From Ignavibacteriales bacterium (GTDB lineage: Bacteria; Bacteroidota; Ignavibacteria; Ignavibacteriales; Ignavibacteriaceae), in NCBI GenBank assembly GCA_016707285.1, contig JADJIA010000001.1, forward strand, positions 248,001 through 312,000: a DNA stretch of 64,000 bases, in the 5' to 3' direction. Position numbers and translations under genes: made by a program. Below, in pieces: positions 1 to 11,125 of this stretch. The notes under the pieces were generated by a model. The model searched no databases and was not told the origin of the DNA. It saw only the letters and a program-made list of their open reading frames with translations. The first letter of the stretch is position 1. Every line of letters begins with the position of its first letter.

Positions 1-1925
1 AATCGAAAGATATTTCCATCTCTCTCTCATTTTCATCGGTTATTCCTCCAATGAACCATTCATTAAATCCTTTAGCTTTTCTTGCTATAATGAGATAATC
101 TCCGGGTTCAGCAGAAAGTACCTTTGTATCATCCCAATCCACCGCAACATCTTTAATAAATTGAAATGCGTCGGGGAATCTTTCATAATTTTCAGGCAGA
201 TCGGCAGCCATCTGCAATGGACTGTACATAGTCACATAAAGTGCCAACTGTTTAACTAAAGTTGTGTGGACCTGAAACTTGCTTCCGGGAGTGTAATAAT
301 CCATTTTTGTCTGAAAAATCCCCGGGGTGTAATCCATTCCACCACCCATTATCCGGGTAAAAGGTAAAATTGTTTCGTGCTCAGGTGGATTTCCCCTGCT
401 CCAACCATTAAATTCATTTCCCCGGGCAGCTTCGGCAGAAATCCAGTTTGGCCAGGTTCTGCTTTGTCCTGTTGGACGACTTGACTCGTGAGAGTTTACC
501 ATAATTTTATATTGAGCAGCTTTCTCGGCAACCCTGAAGTAGTGAGAGACCATCCACTGGCCATCATGCATTTCGCCTCTGGGTATGATTCTGCCAACAT
601 ATCCCGTTTTTACGGCATCGTATCCATTATCTTTCATAAACCTGAATGCTTCATCAAGTCTTCTTTCATAATTTGTGGCTGATGCACTCGTCTCATGATG
701 CATTATTAATTTTACTCCCTTAGTTGCAGCATACCTCTGAAGTTCTTTTACATCAAAATCAGGATATGGTGTAACAAAATCGAAAACATTCTCTTTCCAG
801 TTTCCAAACCAGTCTTCCCAGCCAACATTCCAACCCTCAACCAAAACACCTGCAAAACCATTTTTTGAAGCAAAATCGATATAATATTTGGTTCGTTCTG
901 TGGTTGCCCCGTGTCTGCCATTTGGCTTCACTTTCGACCAGTCGATCTCCCCAAGTTTAATATTATTGATATCGGAGTAATTCCAACTTGATTTATTAAC
1001 ATGCAATTCCCACCAGATACCAACATATTTTTGTCCTTTTATCCAACTCACATCACTAATTTTTGAAGGTTCATTCAGATTGAGTATCATCCTTGAAGTA
1101 AGAATATTTTCAGCTTTTTTTGATACAATAATTGTTCTCCAGGGAGTTGAACAAGGCGCCTGCATGTATGCAATATTTCCAACAGCATCAGGTGCAAACG
1201 CTGTTTTAAGTGAAAATTCTGATTTATCCACCAACAGATGCATCACGGGATAATTTGTTACAGCAGCTTCAAAAATATTGATGTAAACCCCATTATCACT
1301 TTTCATCATCAGCGGGTTTGCACTGCATTATGAGCAATGATTCTTCGAGTGCTTATTTCAAAAAATCCCTGTCCTTTTTCAGCATCCACTTCACTCAGTT
1401 TACTTGTCATATATGGATATTCATTACTGTCGAAATCACCCGGAATCCAAAAAGTTTTATGATCGCCTGTCAGTCTAAACTCCGTTTTCTCTCCCATAAT
1501 CGTGAAATATCTCTGGTTTTCCATCTGTGGAAATTCATACCTGAATCCAAGTCCTTCATTAAATAACCGGAAAACAATTGACATCTCTTTTTTGAATCTA
1601 TATTCTGCAGGGTCACTGTAAACTGATTATAATTGTTCCTGATCTCCTTTTCTTCACCCAATACAGGTTGCCAGGTCTCATCAAAATTTGAATTTTGGGT
1701 TGAAACAATTGCGAGCTCATCGATAAACCCTGGATCATCCTTGATCATAATTCCCAATGCCGACTCCCTGATTACATACTCATTGTCAAGTTTAAGAGTA
1801 TAATAGGGTATTCCCCCTTTACTCATCATAAAATCAAATTCAAGTCTCCCGTCCGGGGATTTGAGCGCCTGGCTGATAATCAATCCATTAAGAACAATCA
1901 TCAGCATTAATAGTTTTTTAAGCAT
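1..1925 (-). CDS. GH97 family glycoside hydrolase (alpha-glucosidase-like), 3' end outside window, frameshifted
   Basis: The protein starts with a signal peptide (MLKKLLMLMIVLNGLIISQ) followed by the GH97 N-terminal beta-sandwich: SPDGRLEF, the WQPVLGEEKEIRN stretch and LGFRYEFP. The barrel follows with WWELHVNKSSW, GFAGVLVEGWN, MHHETSASATNYE, a NSHESSRPTG loop and EAARGNEFNGW; the glutamates of the last three match the positions where GH97 enzymes such as SusB keep their catalytic and Ca-binding carboxylates. The family hydrolyses alpha-glucosides or alpha-galactosides, usually in the periplasm. The reading frame changes near 1590 and near 1313; the second is explained by one C missing from a C run (ACCCG where ACCCCG restores the frame). 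From 1312 to the window edge one open frame continues. Substrate specificity (inverting glucosidase or retaining galactosidase) cannot be settled here. Confidence 0.85.
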
Positions 1926-2002
1926 TTTTTTGTTTTTATCTAATTATTGAATAAAACCATTATTTTTATTTCCCTGAGAATGAATAATTGTGGGTAATTT
2001 AC

Positions 2003-2190
2003 ACCAATAGTCCCGAGACATCGGGACTATTGGTTTTAATATCACGGCTTCTTTTCTTCCGAATTAATTCGGAGTATATTGGTTTAGCTTCCACCATACT
2101 TCTTTTCCTCCGGATAAATTCGGAGGCTATTGGTCGATTCCTTTCGGGACTTTAGACCAATAGCATTGGGTTTCAACCCAATGAAAATGG
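2003..2190. repeat. Intergenic hairpin repeat element, copy A
   Basis: A perfect inverted repeat at 2003-2034 has 14-base arms (ACCAATAGTCCCGA and its complement) around GACA. Two further hairpins with a CCGAAT/ATTCGG-type core follow near 2060 and 2110, each ending in TATTGG. The element closes with ACCAATAG and the palindrome TTGGGTTTCAACCCAA near 2166-2181. CTATTGGT and ACCAATAG are complementary, so the whole block can fold on itself. A shorter relative lies at 20897-20965. It sits between the GH97 gene and the T9SS protein gene and contains no plausible ORF. REP/BIME-like behaviour or a terminator role is inference. Confidence 0.75.
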
Positions 2191-2196
2191 CAAGTT

Positions 2197-5139
2197 CTAC
2201 TTCAGCATAACCATCTTCTTAACTGAATAATGGCTTCCTGCTTTGATTGAATAGAAGTAAACTCCTGAGTTCACCGGAGTGCCGTTCAAGTTCTTTCCAT
2301 TCCATTGGACAAAGTGGATTCCTGCAGGCCTTACCTCGTTAACAAGGGTTGCCACTTCACTTCCAAGCAGATCATATACTTTTATTTGAACCTCACCCTG
2401 AATCGGGGTTCTATATTCAATGATGGTGTTTGGATTAAACGGATTTGGATAGTTTTGCATCAGTTCAAACTCACCGGGAATCTGAGTGAAATCACCTTTT
2501 ATTCCAACAGGAACATCAATTCCACCCGAGAAAGCCACTACTTTACCGTCTCTTGAACCCGCAAGAAACTCAAGAGTTCCATTCATGTCAATATCTCCCA
2601 TCGCCCAAATTGCCTCGGCTGCATAGGAGTTTGTGCCTCCTCCAAAAGCATAAGTAAGAGAGTGTCGCTGTTTTTACCACCAAATACATATATTTTGTTA
2701 TCAAGTGAAGCTACACCTATTTCAGGAAACCATCTGCATTTAAGTCACCAAGTAAAACCCGTACCAAGGTTGTTTCCACTTGTGGGAATTGCAGTTATCA
2801 TCATACCGGTTTTCCACTAAGAACATAGATGTAAGGAGTTAATGCTTGAACAAGCACATCAGCTACACCATCTTCATTCATATCGTTAAACACAATCAAA
2901 TCCTCAACAAATCCACCACCAACTTGACTCGACCACCAAAGTGACCCGTTTGAAATATCCACAGCATAAACCTTGCCCTGGATGTCCCCTGCCACAACAT
3001 ACCTCTTTCCACCGGTGGTGTCATAAAGTAAATCAATAGCCCAACATGAGGCATCCGTTGCATAAGTCCATTGGAACTGGGCAAGATCGTTGAAGGCATA
3101 AATCTCTGCCGCGGTAGCATTGGAGAACCTGGTAGTTGAAGCTCCGCCTCCTGGGTAAGAGATCACAGCATCTTTCATCTTTTTCGCCTGAGAATCATCA
3201 ATTCTCCAAATTTGCGCACCTGTTCTTCCATCAAGCAAATAGATTGAAAAACGACCACTGCCGTTAAATTCATTGCCACTGGCAGAAGCCAGTATGTCAA
3301 CTATTCCGTCGTTATTCCAGTCCTTTTTGCCATCAATTCCATTTACATCTCCCTGATCATAATTGATCGGGTCACCAAATTCCCAAATCATTTCACCGTG
3401 GCACCATCAATCATATAAACTGTTTCACCACCACCAGCAGTACCAATGCAAACTTCACCAACACCATCACCATTAATATCAGCTATCGGTTGAAGGGAGC
3501 CGACTCTTGATACCGTACCGGTGTTACTATTATCGGGTGCGGAGGAAAATTTCCACAAAATGTCAGCATCCACCGAAGAATTGCCATTGTAGGCAATAGT
3601 CCAATAGTTATCAGTTGCAACGATCATATCGGCGATGCCATCTCCATTCAGGTCACCTGCTTTTTTGATAAATTTTGCAGATCGGCCCTGATAACTCGTT
3701 GCCGGGTTATCCGGGATTATCCTTTCCACATCTTTGCGCCAAGAACTGAATCCATGGGGATTACATTTGCCGCAAGTGGAATTTTATAATGAGTTGAATT
3801 GGAAGCATTTGAGTAAACACGGAGTGTATCCTGGAGCAATCCGTAACTTAATGGATTTGCCCATACTCTGAATGTGACTATCCCAACCGAATCTATTGTA
3901 AAATCATCGTTGGGTTTAACAAGATAAAAAGTCTCAGTGTCAAATCTGATCGAATCGACATCTAATTCAGCCGAACCAAGATTTTCAAAACTGATTTCCC
4001 GGTATCCCGTACTTCTGATCCTCTTGTTTCCATAATTAATGTCAGAGACTGAAGAAGAGATCACGGGACCAACAAAAATTCCTCTACCATTAAGTTTCAC
4101 TTTCGAATAGGCAAAATTGATATCGTTGTGGTAGATAAATACACTGTCTTTATAATATACCGGGTCAGCAGGTGAAAGTGATCGGGATCTGCCCCATCTG
4201 ATTTGGCTGGACAATCACGGGGAAAGTGACATTTGTTGTGAATGCACCCGATGAAAACTTCATGGAATCGATCTGAAGTGGCGCTGTTCCAACATTATTC
4301 ATGAACATCTGTGATGTTCCGTTTGAGCCAATTTGAACATTACCATAATCGATTTGAGTTGTAACCAGCTGGATTTGCGGGGTTCCGCTCCCTCCAAGGT
4401 CAAACTTGTAAAGTGCTCTTTGGCTGCTACTGCCAATTACTCGAGCTATCAACCACAGATATTTTCCATCCCATGCCAATCCTCTCGGAGAAATGCTGGT
4501 TCCCGTGCCGGTTGGAACCGGGAAAGAAAAAGTGTATCCTCGGTAGCAACATTTACAGCATAAATTCTTTCGGCATCTCCTCAAAATTTTCCATTACATA
4601 AAAGAGGGTATCCCCTTTCATCATAACACCTTGAGGCTGAATACCAAAGGTTGGGAGTGTATCCACAAGCTGTTTGGTTGCGATATCAAGTTTATAAACA
4701 CCGGCAGATGCATTTGGATAATAAACAGTAAACCACAAACCTCCATTATCATATGCTGTGCCACCCATATAATATGTTGTCATTGAAATGGAATCCACTA
4801 CTGCTCCCTGTACGGTCACTTTTCGAAAGTTGTGCCTCGAAGTCAGTCGTTCGTTATACCAAAAATGGGTTCCATCCCAGGCAAGTCCCTGCGATTCCTT
4901 ATGGTTGGATAATCTATTTGGATACTGTCAACCACATTTCCAAGAGTATCCATACCGATGAGTTTTCCTTTGTTTCCGGTAGCAGAGCTTCCGGAGGAAA
5001 TCCACAGCTTGCCGTTGGCATAGACGAGTCCATATGCACTGTTATAATAGGCGACAGCCGGAAGGGGTATTGTTTTGACAAGAGATTGAGCGTCGATGCT
5101 CAAAATAAGAACAGTAAATAGTAAAAGAAATCTTTTCAC
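2197..5139 (-). CDS. Large T9SS-secreted protein with propeller-type N-terminus, Ig-like middle and FG-GAP repeats, multiply frameshifted
   Basis: Reading right to left, a signal peptide (MKRFLLLFTVLILSIDAQS) leads into glutamine-cyclotransferase/propeller-like text (GLVYANGKLWISS, GGLWFTVYYPN). Next come 'centre-of-mass' Ig-like modules (FGNVQIG-type phrases such as IDYGNVQIGSNGTSQMF and FENLGSAELDVDSIRF), then FG-GAP/VCBS units with Ca-binding loops (GDLNGDGIADMIVATD, DINGDGVGEV, DWNNDGIVDILAS). It ends in a T9SS type A sorting domain (MQNYPNPFNPNTIIEYR to VKKMVMLK). At least six frame changes (about 4850, 4570, 4190, 3720, 3390, 2800-2640) split it, but the pieces follow one another without gaps in domain order. 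The product would be exported through the outer membrane and may be anchored on the surface. No enzyme motif is visible. Confidence 0.8.
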
Positions 5140-5165
5140 TATAACCTCTCTTTTTAGATGGGGAG

Positions 5166-5567
5166 TTAGTTGCGGGGGTTTTCCTCACCATTTTTTATGT
5201 ACAATGCTATTTCGGGAGTGGGCGTACCCGGGGTGAAAAGTTCACCTGTTCCAAGCAATTTTAATTTCCCTTTGTCTCCTTCAGGAATTATTCCCTCCGG
5301 TTAACAAAACATCATCAATCCCCCTTCTCTTTCATCAGACCCAGAACTCTTGGGAACAGTGTCATGTGTGCTCCTGAAAGAATACTTAACCTGATTACAT
5401 CAACATCTTCCTGAACAGCAGCTTCAACTATGGTTTCAGGTGTCTGCCTTAAACCTGTGTAGATCGCTTCCATTCCGGCATCCCAAGAGCTGCAGCAATT
5501 ACTTTAGCGCCTCTATCGTGACCATCAAGTCCGGCTTTGCTACTAAAACTCTGATCTTCTTTTCCAT
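5166..5567 (-). CDS. Stand-alone cobalamin (B12)-binding domain protein, methylmalonyl-CoA mutase C-terminal type, frameshifted
   Basis: From ATG at 5567 the sequence reads MEKKIRVLVAKAGLDGHDRG. The DGHDRG stretch carries the DxHxxG motif whose histidine ligates the cobalt of B12. YTGLRQTPETIVEAAVQEDV and LSILSGAHMTLFPRV are diagnostic of the small B12-binding domain of methylmalonyl-CoA mutase, and the end is GELFTPGTPTPEIALYIKNG. The length (about 133 residues) equals the separate mcmA2-like subunits found in archaea and some bacteria. Frame breaks are explained by a missing G in G runs (ALGGD read as ALGM; GG before IDDVLLTGG). No mutase large subunit lies in the window. It follows the HIT gene directly, which suggests co-transcription. 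A role as mutase partner is inference. Confidence 0.85.
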
Positions 5568-5995
5568 TTGTCCGATTCTCTCCGTTAAAACAGTTGTTTT
5601 TGATCTTATCAGCATACGACTGCATCGTAATCGAATGATCGTATTTTTTAAAATTCAGCCTCTTAAATACCTCATCCTCGTGATATCGCGGGATAATGTG
5701 ATAATGCAGATGGAATACCGATTGAGAAGCGGCAGCACCTGTGTTGCATATTATGTTAAATCCATCCGCTTGGTAGCTCTCTCAACTGCAAGTGCAATTT
5801 TTTGAAGTTGAGCAAAATAATCTCCATCAGTTCAGTGGGCATCTCCCTGAAGTCGGTGTAGTGACCCACAGGTACAACAAGCGTGTGTCCATAACTCAAA
5901 GGTCTGATATCCAAAAATGAAACAATTTTATCATCCCTGAATATCATCCCCTCATGTTCATCTTTATTTATGATACTGCAAAATATACAATCCAT
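5568..5995 (-). CDS. HIT family nucleotide hydrolase
   Basis: It starts MDCIFCSIINKDEHEG; the CxxC of this start is common in HIT proteins with a zinc site. SFLDIRPLSYGHTLVVPV follows, and after one frame change near 5770 the histidine triad appears as HLHYHIIPR (HxHxHxx), whose middle histidine forms the covalent nucleotidyl intermediate in the family. The family hydrolyses nucleotide phosphoramidates or dinucleoside polyphosphates. The 3' end is uncertain: the open frame runs into the cobalamin-binding gene, but one extra T in the run near 5590 would give a TAA a few codons before that gene's ATG. The boundary at 5568 is therefore approximate. Confidence 0.85.
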
Positions 5996-6026
5996 TTCAA
6001 AATACCAAATTCAGTTAATAATTTCT

Positions 6027-6757
6027 CTATGAAAATGAAAGGGCATAAGTTCTTGCCCTGTAAAGGTCCTCGGGTGTATCTACAGAAATGCTCTCAAAGT
6101 CGGTCTCAACAACTCTGATTTTGTAGCCATTTTCGAGGTTCGAAGTTGTTCAAGTTTTTCTGCCCTTTCAAGGAGGACTGTGGCAATTTGTGTAGTAAAG
6201 GAGAAAATCTTTTCTATAAACATACAAACCTATATGTTTAAAGAACTTACAGCTGTTATTTCAGAAGTGATTGAAACTGTATCTCTGGAATAGGGATCGG
6301 AGACCTCGAAAAATAGATTGCATTGCTAAAATTGTCAAATACCACTTTTACTGTTGAAGCATTATACAGCTCATCCTGATTGGATATCTTTTACGAGTGT
6401 GGACACCTGAAGTTTGGGGTCAACAAGCAACGGCATAATTGCATCATCAATCAGGGCACCTGGCAAAGGCCGTCTCCTGAACATTGACGATAATATCCGC
6501 TAGAGGAAGTTGTCTGCAACATATGCAATCCTGTCGGATCCTGTCTGATATCAAGAGGAGTCATCACAACTTCACCGCCAAATCTTTTACTTCATCAAAA
6601 ACCCTTTGATCGTCGGTTGCAACTATTATCTGTTCGATAAGTCTTGATTTTTACACTGCGATATACCCATTCAATCATCGGTTTATCCAGTATTGTAGCG
6701 AAGGTTTCCCGGCAGCCCGTTAAGCGTATCTCGCGGGATTATACCAACAATTTTCAT
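6027..6757 (-). CDS. kdsB: 3-deoxy-manno-octulosonate cytidylyltransferase (CMP-Kdo synthetase), frameshifted
   Basis: The gene opens with MKIVGIIPAR, the nucleotide-binding start of KdsB, followed across several frame changes by LPGKP, ILDKPMIEWVYR, EQIIVATDDQRVFDEV, DIIVNVQGDEP, LVKDI and YFSRSPIPYSRD. The end reads RAEKLEQLR, LENGYKIRVVETDFESISVDTPEDL, all typical KdsB segments. The reconstructed length of about 243 residues is normal for the family. The enzyme activates Kdo with CTP for lipid A-core assembly, so an LPS-bearing outer membrane is implied. It is the last gene of a plsC-gatC-kdsB run on the minus strand. At least five frameshifts break it; because the whole protein can be read through, I take them as sequence errors. 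Confidence 0.88.
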
Positions 6758-6805
6758 CGGGTGAATCTCATTCAGGATATTTTCTTTTAAAATTATATTT
6801 ATCGT

Positions 6806-7086
6806 TAAATCACTTTTGGGACTATAAAAAATCCATCTTCATGGCTGGGCGTTTAAAATGCCTCTGTGTGAAATTGATTTTGGGTGATATCTTCTGAGAA
6901 GTGTTGCCTTACTTCCTTCTATGGGATGATACAATGGTTCAATATCCGAGAGGTCAAGGTCATTAACTGATCAACATATTCGATAATCTTGTTAAATTCT
7001 TTCGTAAATTGAATCAATTCATCTTCTTCAAATTCAAGCATGGAAAGTTTAGCCACATAACGAACATCATCTACCGAAATACTCAC
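6806..7086 (-). CDS. gatC: Asp/Glu-tRNA amidotransferase subunit C, frameshifted
   Basis: The start is GTG at 7086 inside the last codons of plsC: VSISVDDVRYVAKLSMLEF, then EFNKIIEYVDQL, DLDLSDIEPLYHPI and, after a second frame change, NAPSHEDGFFIVPKVI and TAA. This is the full GatC pattern (KLARLELSE-like start, IDTDGVEP-like centre, FLVPKVI end) at 93 residues, the usual size. GatC holds the GatA-GatB pair together in the enzyme that converts mischarged Glu-tRNA(Gln) or Asp-tRNA(Asn). gatA and gatB are not in the window. Breaks lie near 6965 and 6850. Confidence 0.85.
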
Positions 7087-7806
7087 GCTCCATCCTTTCC
7101 TTGTTTTCTATTATTTTGTTTCTTACTGTCGCCATCAACTCAAGTTCCTCTTTTTCCGATGTTTCCTTCGGAGGATAAATTGGTTTGTCATAATGGACAT
7201 ACACGGTGCCCGGTACAATCTTGAATTTACCACCGGCATTTGCCCTTTCTCTGGAACCAACGAGAGTGACGGGAACAATCAGGTGTTTCACTTTCCTGCA
7301 AGATAAAATGCCCTTTAAATTCGTGAACTTCACCGTCCTTACTCTGGTGCCCTCTGCAAAAGCAAAACCGAATATTTTCTTTCGTTTAGAAGTCTGTCAG
7401 CCTCTTCTATGCTCTGCATCCCGCTCTTGGGGTTTTTTCTATCAACCGAGATATAGGGACCCAACACAAGTTGCCATCCAAAAAGGAATTTTTCCCAATT
7501 CTTTTAAATATCATTACCATCCTGTTTGGAACAGAAAGCTGCATTACCGGAATATCAAAAAAGACTCGAGTGGTTTGGAACATAAACATAAGCTCTTGAA
7601 ACATCAATATTTTCTTCCGGTTGCCACAATTTAACACCACTGATTTTAGGATCCCCAGGGAAAACTCTTGAAAGCCAAAAATAAATGTTGTGGTTCCTGT
7701 CAAATGGCAGAGTTATGATACCAATTGTTGAACAAACAGTTATATAAATAACAAGCGCAATTATGCGGGAGTATAGTCAAGGGCAACTCACAATTTCTAA
7801 CAACAT
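7067..7806 (-). CDS. plsC: 1-acyl-sn-glycerol-3-phosphate acyltransferase (PlsC family), frameshifted
   Basis: After an N-terminal hydrophobic segment (RIIALVIYITVCSTIGIITL) the protein shows the four acyltransferase blocks: NHSSLFD (NHxxxxD catalytic motif), the GNYISVDR-like block around PYISVDR, FAEGTR, and the IVPVTLVGS block, ending with PIYPPKETSEKEELE. PlsC transfers an acyl chain to lysophosphatidate at the inner membrane in phospholipid synthesis. The catalytic motif is split by a frame change where a run of six T should be five, a plain homopolymer error. The stop overlaps the GTG of gatC by 20 bases. An in-frame TGA near 7780 makes the exact start doubtful; ATG at 7806 is the best candidate. 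Confidence 0.82.
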
Positions 7807-7836
7807 TAATATAAAAATTTTACAGTTTTAATCACT

Positions 7837-8632
7837 TCAATTTAACACTTCACACCCAGTGGACAAAGCATCAAATCCCGGCAACTCCTTTTTGATTATC
7901 CATCCCTCTTTTCCGTTGGACAATTTAACGAGATACCATCCTGAAATATCATTCAGAATTCTTAATTTATTGCCTTCATAAATTTGAGCTCCTCTTTGCC
8001 GGAATCTTCGGGGACTTCCAAAAAGAATGATATTTTCATCCAAACAACAATTTCTCTTAAGTTTACTTCCTGTCGTAGCTAATGATAAATGCCGGAACAG
8101 AAACAGCCTGGAATACAACAAACACCGGGAGAAAAATCATAATATTCCGGTTTGATGCAAATCCCGCTTTAAGATATATCCTGAAAGAAACACCAATCCA
8201 ACAATAAAAAGTGAAAATGATAACAAGCCAACCCCAACTACCATATAATATGAAACATCATCAAAAAATTTGAAGATAAAAACTGTGGAATGACTGCAAT
8301 TTTTCTTTTGATCTTTAAATTTTCATTCACAAAGTAGTTGTGCTCTGTTATTCGAAGGTCATATCTAATGCCCGTTCCAGATTTAGAATACTTTTCCCCG
8401 TCTCCCCATTTTTGGAATATGAATACGCAAGATTAAAATAGAGTTCGCTGCTCCTGTGACCTGCCTTTAATAAGGAATCATAGATGATTATTGCTTGTGA
8501 ATATTTTGCCGATTTAAAAAGTAAATTTGCTTCTTCAAATCGTTCTTCGGGAGCAGCGGCGTTTAACAGGTTAAAACTCAACAGAAAAGGTGGTAAAAAG
8601 ATAAACAAAAAGACTTTTAAAGATTTTATCAT
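7837..8632 (-). CDS. batE: BatE: TPR and SH3 domain membrane protein, frameshifted
   Basis: A signal peptide (MIKSLKVFLFIFLPPFLLSF) is followed by TPR repeats (residues about 30-95: FEEANLLFKSAKYSQAIIIYD, ELYFNLAYSYSKNGE). Then comes a hydrophobic stretch (about 8150-8280) and a C-terminal bacterial SH3 segment (GAQIYEGNKLRILNDISGWYLVKL, GKEGWIIKKEL). This TPR-TM-SH3 order is that of BatE. It is the last gene of the moxR-bat operon, and its ATG overlaps the TGA of batD. At least two frame changes, between 8130 and 8340. Bat proteins are linked to aerotolerance and envelope stress in Bacteroides and Leptospira; the molecular role is not settled. Confidence 0.8.
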
Positions 8633-10387
8633 CCGTTTATCCCTTCAAATCTTTGGATGATAACCGATGTCCTGTCGTAAAACTCGTCCATTCTTTCCTT
8701 TTTCCATCCACAGAGCAAAACGCATAAGTTCACAATCGTCAAGCAGACATTTAACATCATTTGCAAGATTAGCCTCTATCCCCGACTCAATCAGTTTGTC
8801 TAAACCACACCTGATGTAAATTCACTTTTCTGAAGAGAATATTTTGCCTCAAGATATCCCTCAAGTGCTGTTGCAGTTTCGGTATAAAACAGGTCATGGT
8901 TTGCTGTTTTTCTCATTTTATCAGCAGTTGCAAGTTTTCCGCCGCAATTTTTCTTGCAGCATTTCGTTTAAGCAATTCAGGATCGGAAAGCCTGACAGCC
9001 TCTTTCTTTTTGTAATTAACAAAAAAGGCGGTAGCAAAAGCCGGTAAAATAAAGAGAGTAATCACAAACCACAGGGCCGGATAGGTTGGAGGAGAATCAT
9101 CCAGATCAATATCCCCCGTGAAGATATCAATGTTTTCAGTTTCATTTCCGTTGCTCCTTCGTTATAGGAGACATCAGAAATAGTCAACGGAATCTCTTCG
9201 GTTTTTATCGTTTTAAGCTCTTTTGAAGCCAGATCAAAATAGACAAAATCAACGGACGGAAGGACATATTTCCCTCCATCTCTTGGTATCAGCACATACT
9301 CAATCGATTTTGAACCCGAGATAACCCCTGTTCGCACAATCTTTTGTTGATGTTTGGATCGAGCACTTCAAAACTTTTATCAAACTCGATCCCGCCTGCA
9401 TCCACCAATTCAATATTACCACTACCCGAAATTAATATCTCGAACCGTATCGGTTCATTTCTTTTGTAAACTCTTTTGCGGGTGTTTGTTTTAACATTAA
9501 AATTTCCCACCCTCCTGAAAAATTGACATTTGTCAAATCAACAGGAAGTGATGATATTTCCACTTTTGCAGGTGTAGAAGTTATCTTATAATCGATTTTG
9601 CGGGACCTTGTTAAAAAACGGATCGTTAAAAAATCATCAGTTTGATTTTTGTTCCGAAGTGTTGAAACCTGAACAGGAAGCGTTAAGATGATTGGAGAAA
9701 TATCAAGTGAACCCGTTTTTGTGGCAAAAGTGCTGCTGTTTTAATAACACCTGCATAATAATTTGACCGTTGTAATTCTCCATGTCAAGCATAACCTGCC
9801 CCGGCATATCAATTTCTTCCGCCCAAATCCTTCAAAAGTTGGAAGTTTTATATTGATTTATCGGGTTGAAGCGCGGGTTAAAATATAATTTATATGTCAC
9901 GGTTATCTGTTCACCAACAAGTGCCGACTGTTTGTCAACTATGGTTCTGATGAAATCTCGTTTTGCAAATCCTGCTGAATATCAGAACCGGCCTTGGGGA
10001 TTTTTACCTCCTGCTCCTTTTTTTACAATCACCTTTACTGAGTTGGTACGAAAAGTTTTTCCATCAATCTTGATAATTGCCTTGGGTATCTCAAACGATC
10101 CCTCTTTTTTGGCAGAAAGGATGTATGAATAACTTCCCGTAACATGCAGGTCCATGTTGATAAGTGAAGTGCTCCGAGACTCATTAGGACCGGAAAAAAC
10201 ATAAAAATTACCAAGATTTGGAGCAGTAAACCGCACCTCCCCCGTAGTTTTCATCTCAAAACTGAATGAAAGCTCAAACTCCTGACCAATCTCCACTCTG
10301 AGTGTGACTGACAGTAGCTTTTACACTTTGTCCATTTAAAGTTGGAATCAAAAGTAATAAAGAAAAACAAAAAATGCCCTTGGACAT
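8629..10387 (-). CDS. batD: BatD: oxygen-tolerance family membrane protein, frameshifted
   Basis: It starts MSKGIFCFSLLLLIPTLNG (signal peptide), then VEIGQEFELSFSFEM, FYVFSGPNESRSTSLIN and SYSYILSAKKEGSFEIP, the first BatD beta-sandwich. Further blocks are VDFVYFDLASKELKTIKTEEIPLTI and a C-terminal TM segment near 9030-9070 followed by a cytoplasmic tail. The reconstructed length is about 580 residues, usual for BatD. At least six frame changes, including one right after the signal peptide. The stop TGA overlaps the ATG of batE (ATGA), and the start lies 3 bases after the batC stop, so the genes are translationally linked. Confidence 0.8.
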
Positions 10388-10389
10388 CC

Positions 10390-11125
10390 TTACCAATCTT
10401 TTTCCCTCCCAAAGCCTTTCAACTGTTGGTTTTTCTTCTTTTTACGAAGATCTTTTTCTTTGTCTTTTAGTGCATTAAGAATTTTTTCTGCATCCTCTTT
10501 ACTCAGATTTTGATTCTGTTTTGGATTGGGTTGTGGTTGATTGTTTTGTTTATTATCCTTTTTGTCTTTATCCTGGTCTTTATTGTTGTTGTTTTGCTGA
10601 TCTTTTTTATCATCCTTCTTTTCATCAGGCTTTGGAGGATCCTGCTTCTTCTCCTGATCGTCCTTTTTATCCTTCTTCTTTTCTTCTTCCTTTTCTTTTC
10701 TCTTCGTTCTCTTTTGTTTCAGTTTTTTAAGAGTGTATGAGAGATTATATTTTGCATCGGCGTCATTTGGATCGAGTTTCAAAGCGTTTTTTGTAGGCTT
10801 CAACGCAGATTTGTAATCACCTGCTTTAAGCTGAGCATTTCCGATATTATACCATGCCTTCGACTGAAAATCGGGGTCTGTGCTTTTCCCGAGTGAGTTC
10901 TGAAAGCATTAATCGACTCTTTGTAGTTCCCTTTATAATATCCTGCTCCCAGATTAAAATCAGGAATAGCGGCCTTGTTATCAAGTTCGGTGCCTTTTTT
11001 TAAAGAGTCCTATGGCTTCATCATAGTTTCCACTTTCGTATTTATCAACACCTCATTGTTTGTCCTTTTAAACTTTGAGCGACAAGTCCGATGGTCAAAA
11101 TCAGCATAAAAATCAATAATTTCAT
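10390..11125 (-). CDS. batC: BatC: TPR protein with long Lys/Asp/Gln-rich tail, frameshifted
   Basis: The start MKLLIFMLILTIGLVAQSL is a signal peptide. TPR text follows (NYDEAIGLF, NLGAGYY, ESINAF, AWYNIGNAQLKAGDYKSA-like, ALKLDPNDADAKYNLSYTL), and then a low-complexity tail of about 100 residues, very rich in K, D, Q and N, that ends LKDKEKDLRKKKK, QQLKGFGREKDW. TPR plus a charged tail before batD is the BatC pattern. The frame after the signal peptide is restored by adding one A and one G to short runs (QTNEGVDKYESG). The ATG follows the batB stop with no gap. Confidence 0.8.

Noticed and set aside
10510..10740. Open frame on the plus strand encoding a very hydrophobic 'membrane protein' of about 76 residues
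   Set aside because: It is the antisense reading of the Lys/Asp-rich tail of batC; AAG/GAA/GAT-rich codons read backwards give Leu, Phe and Ile.
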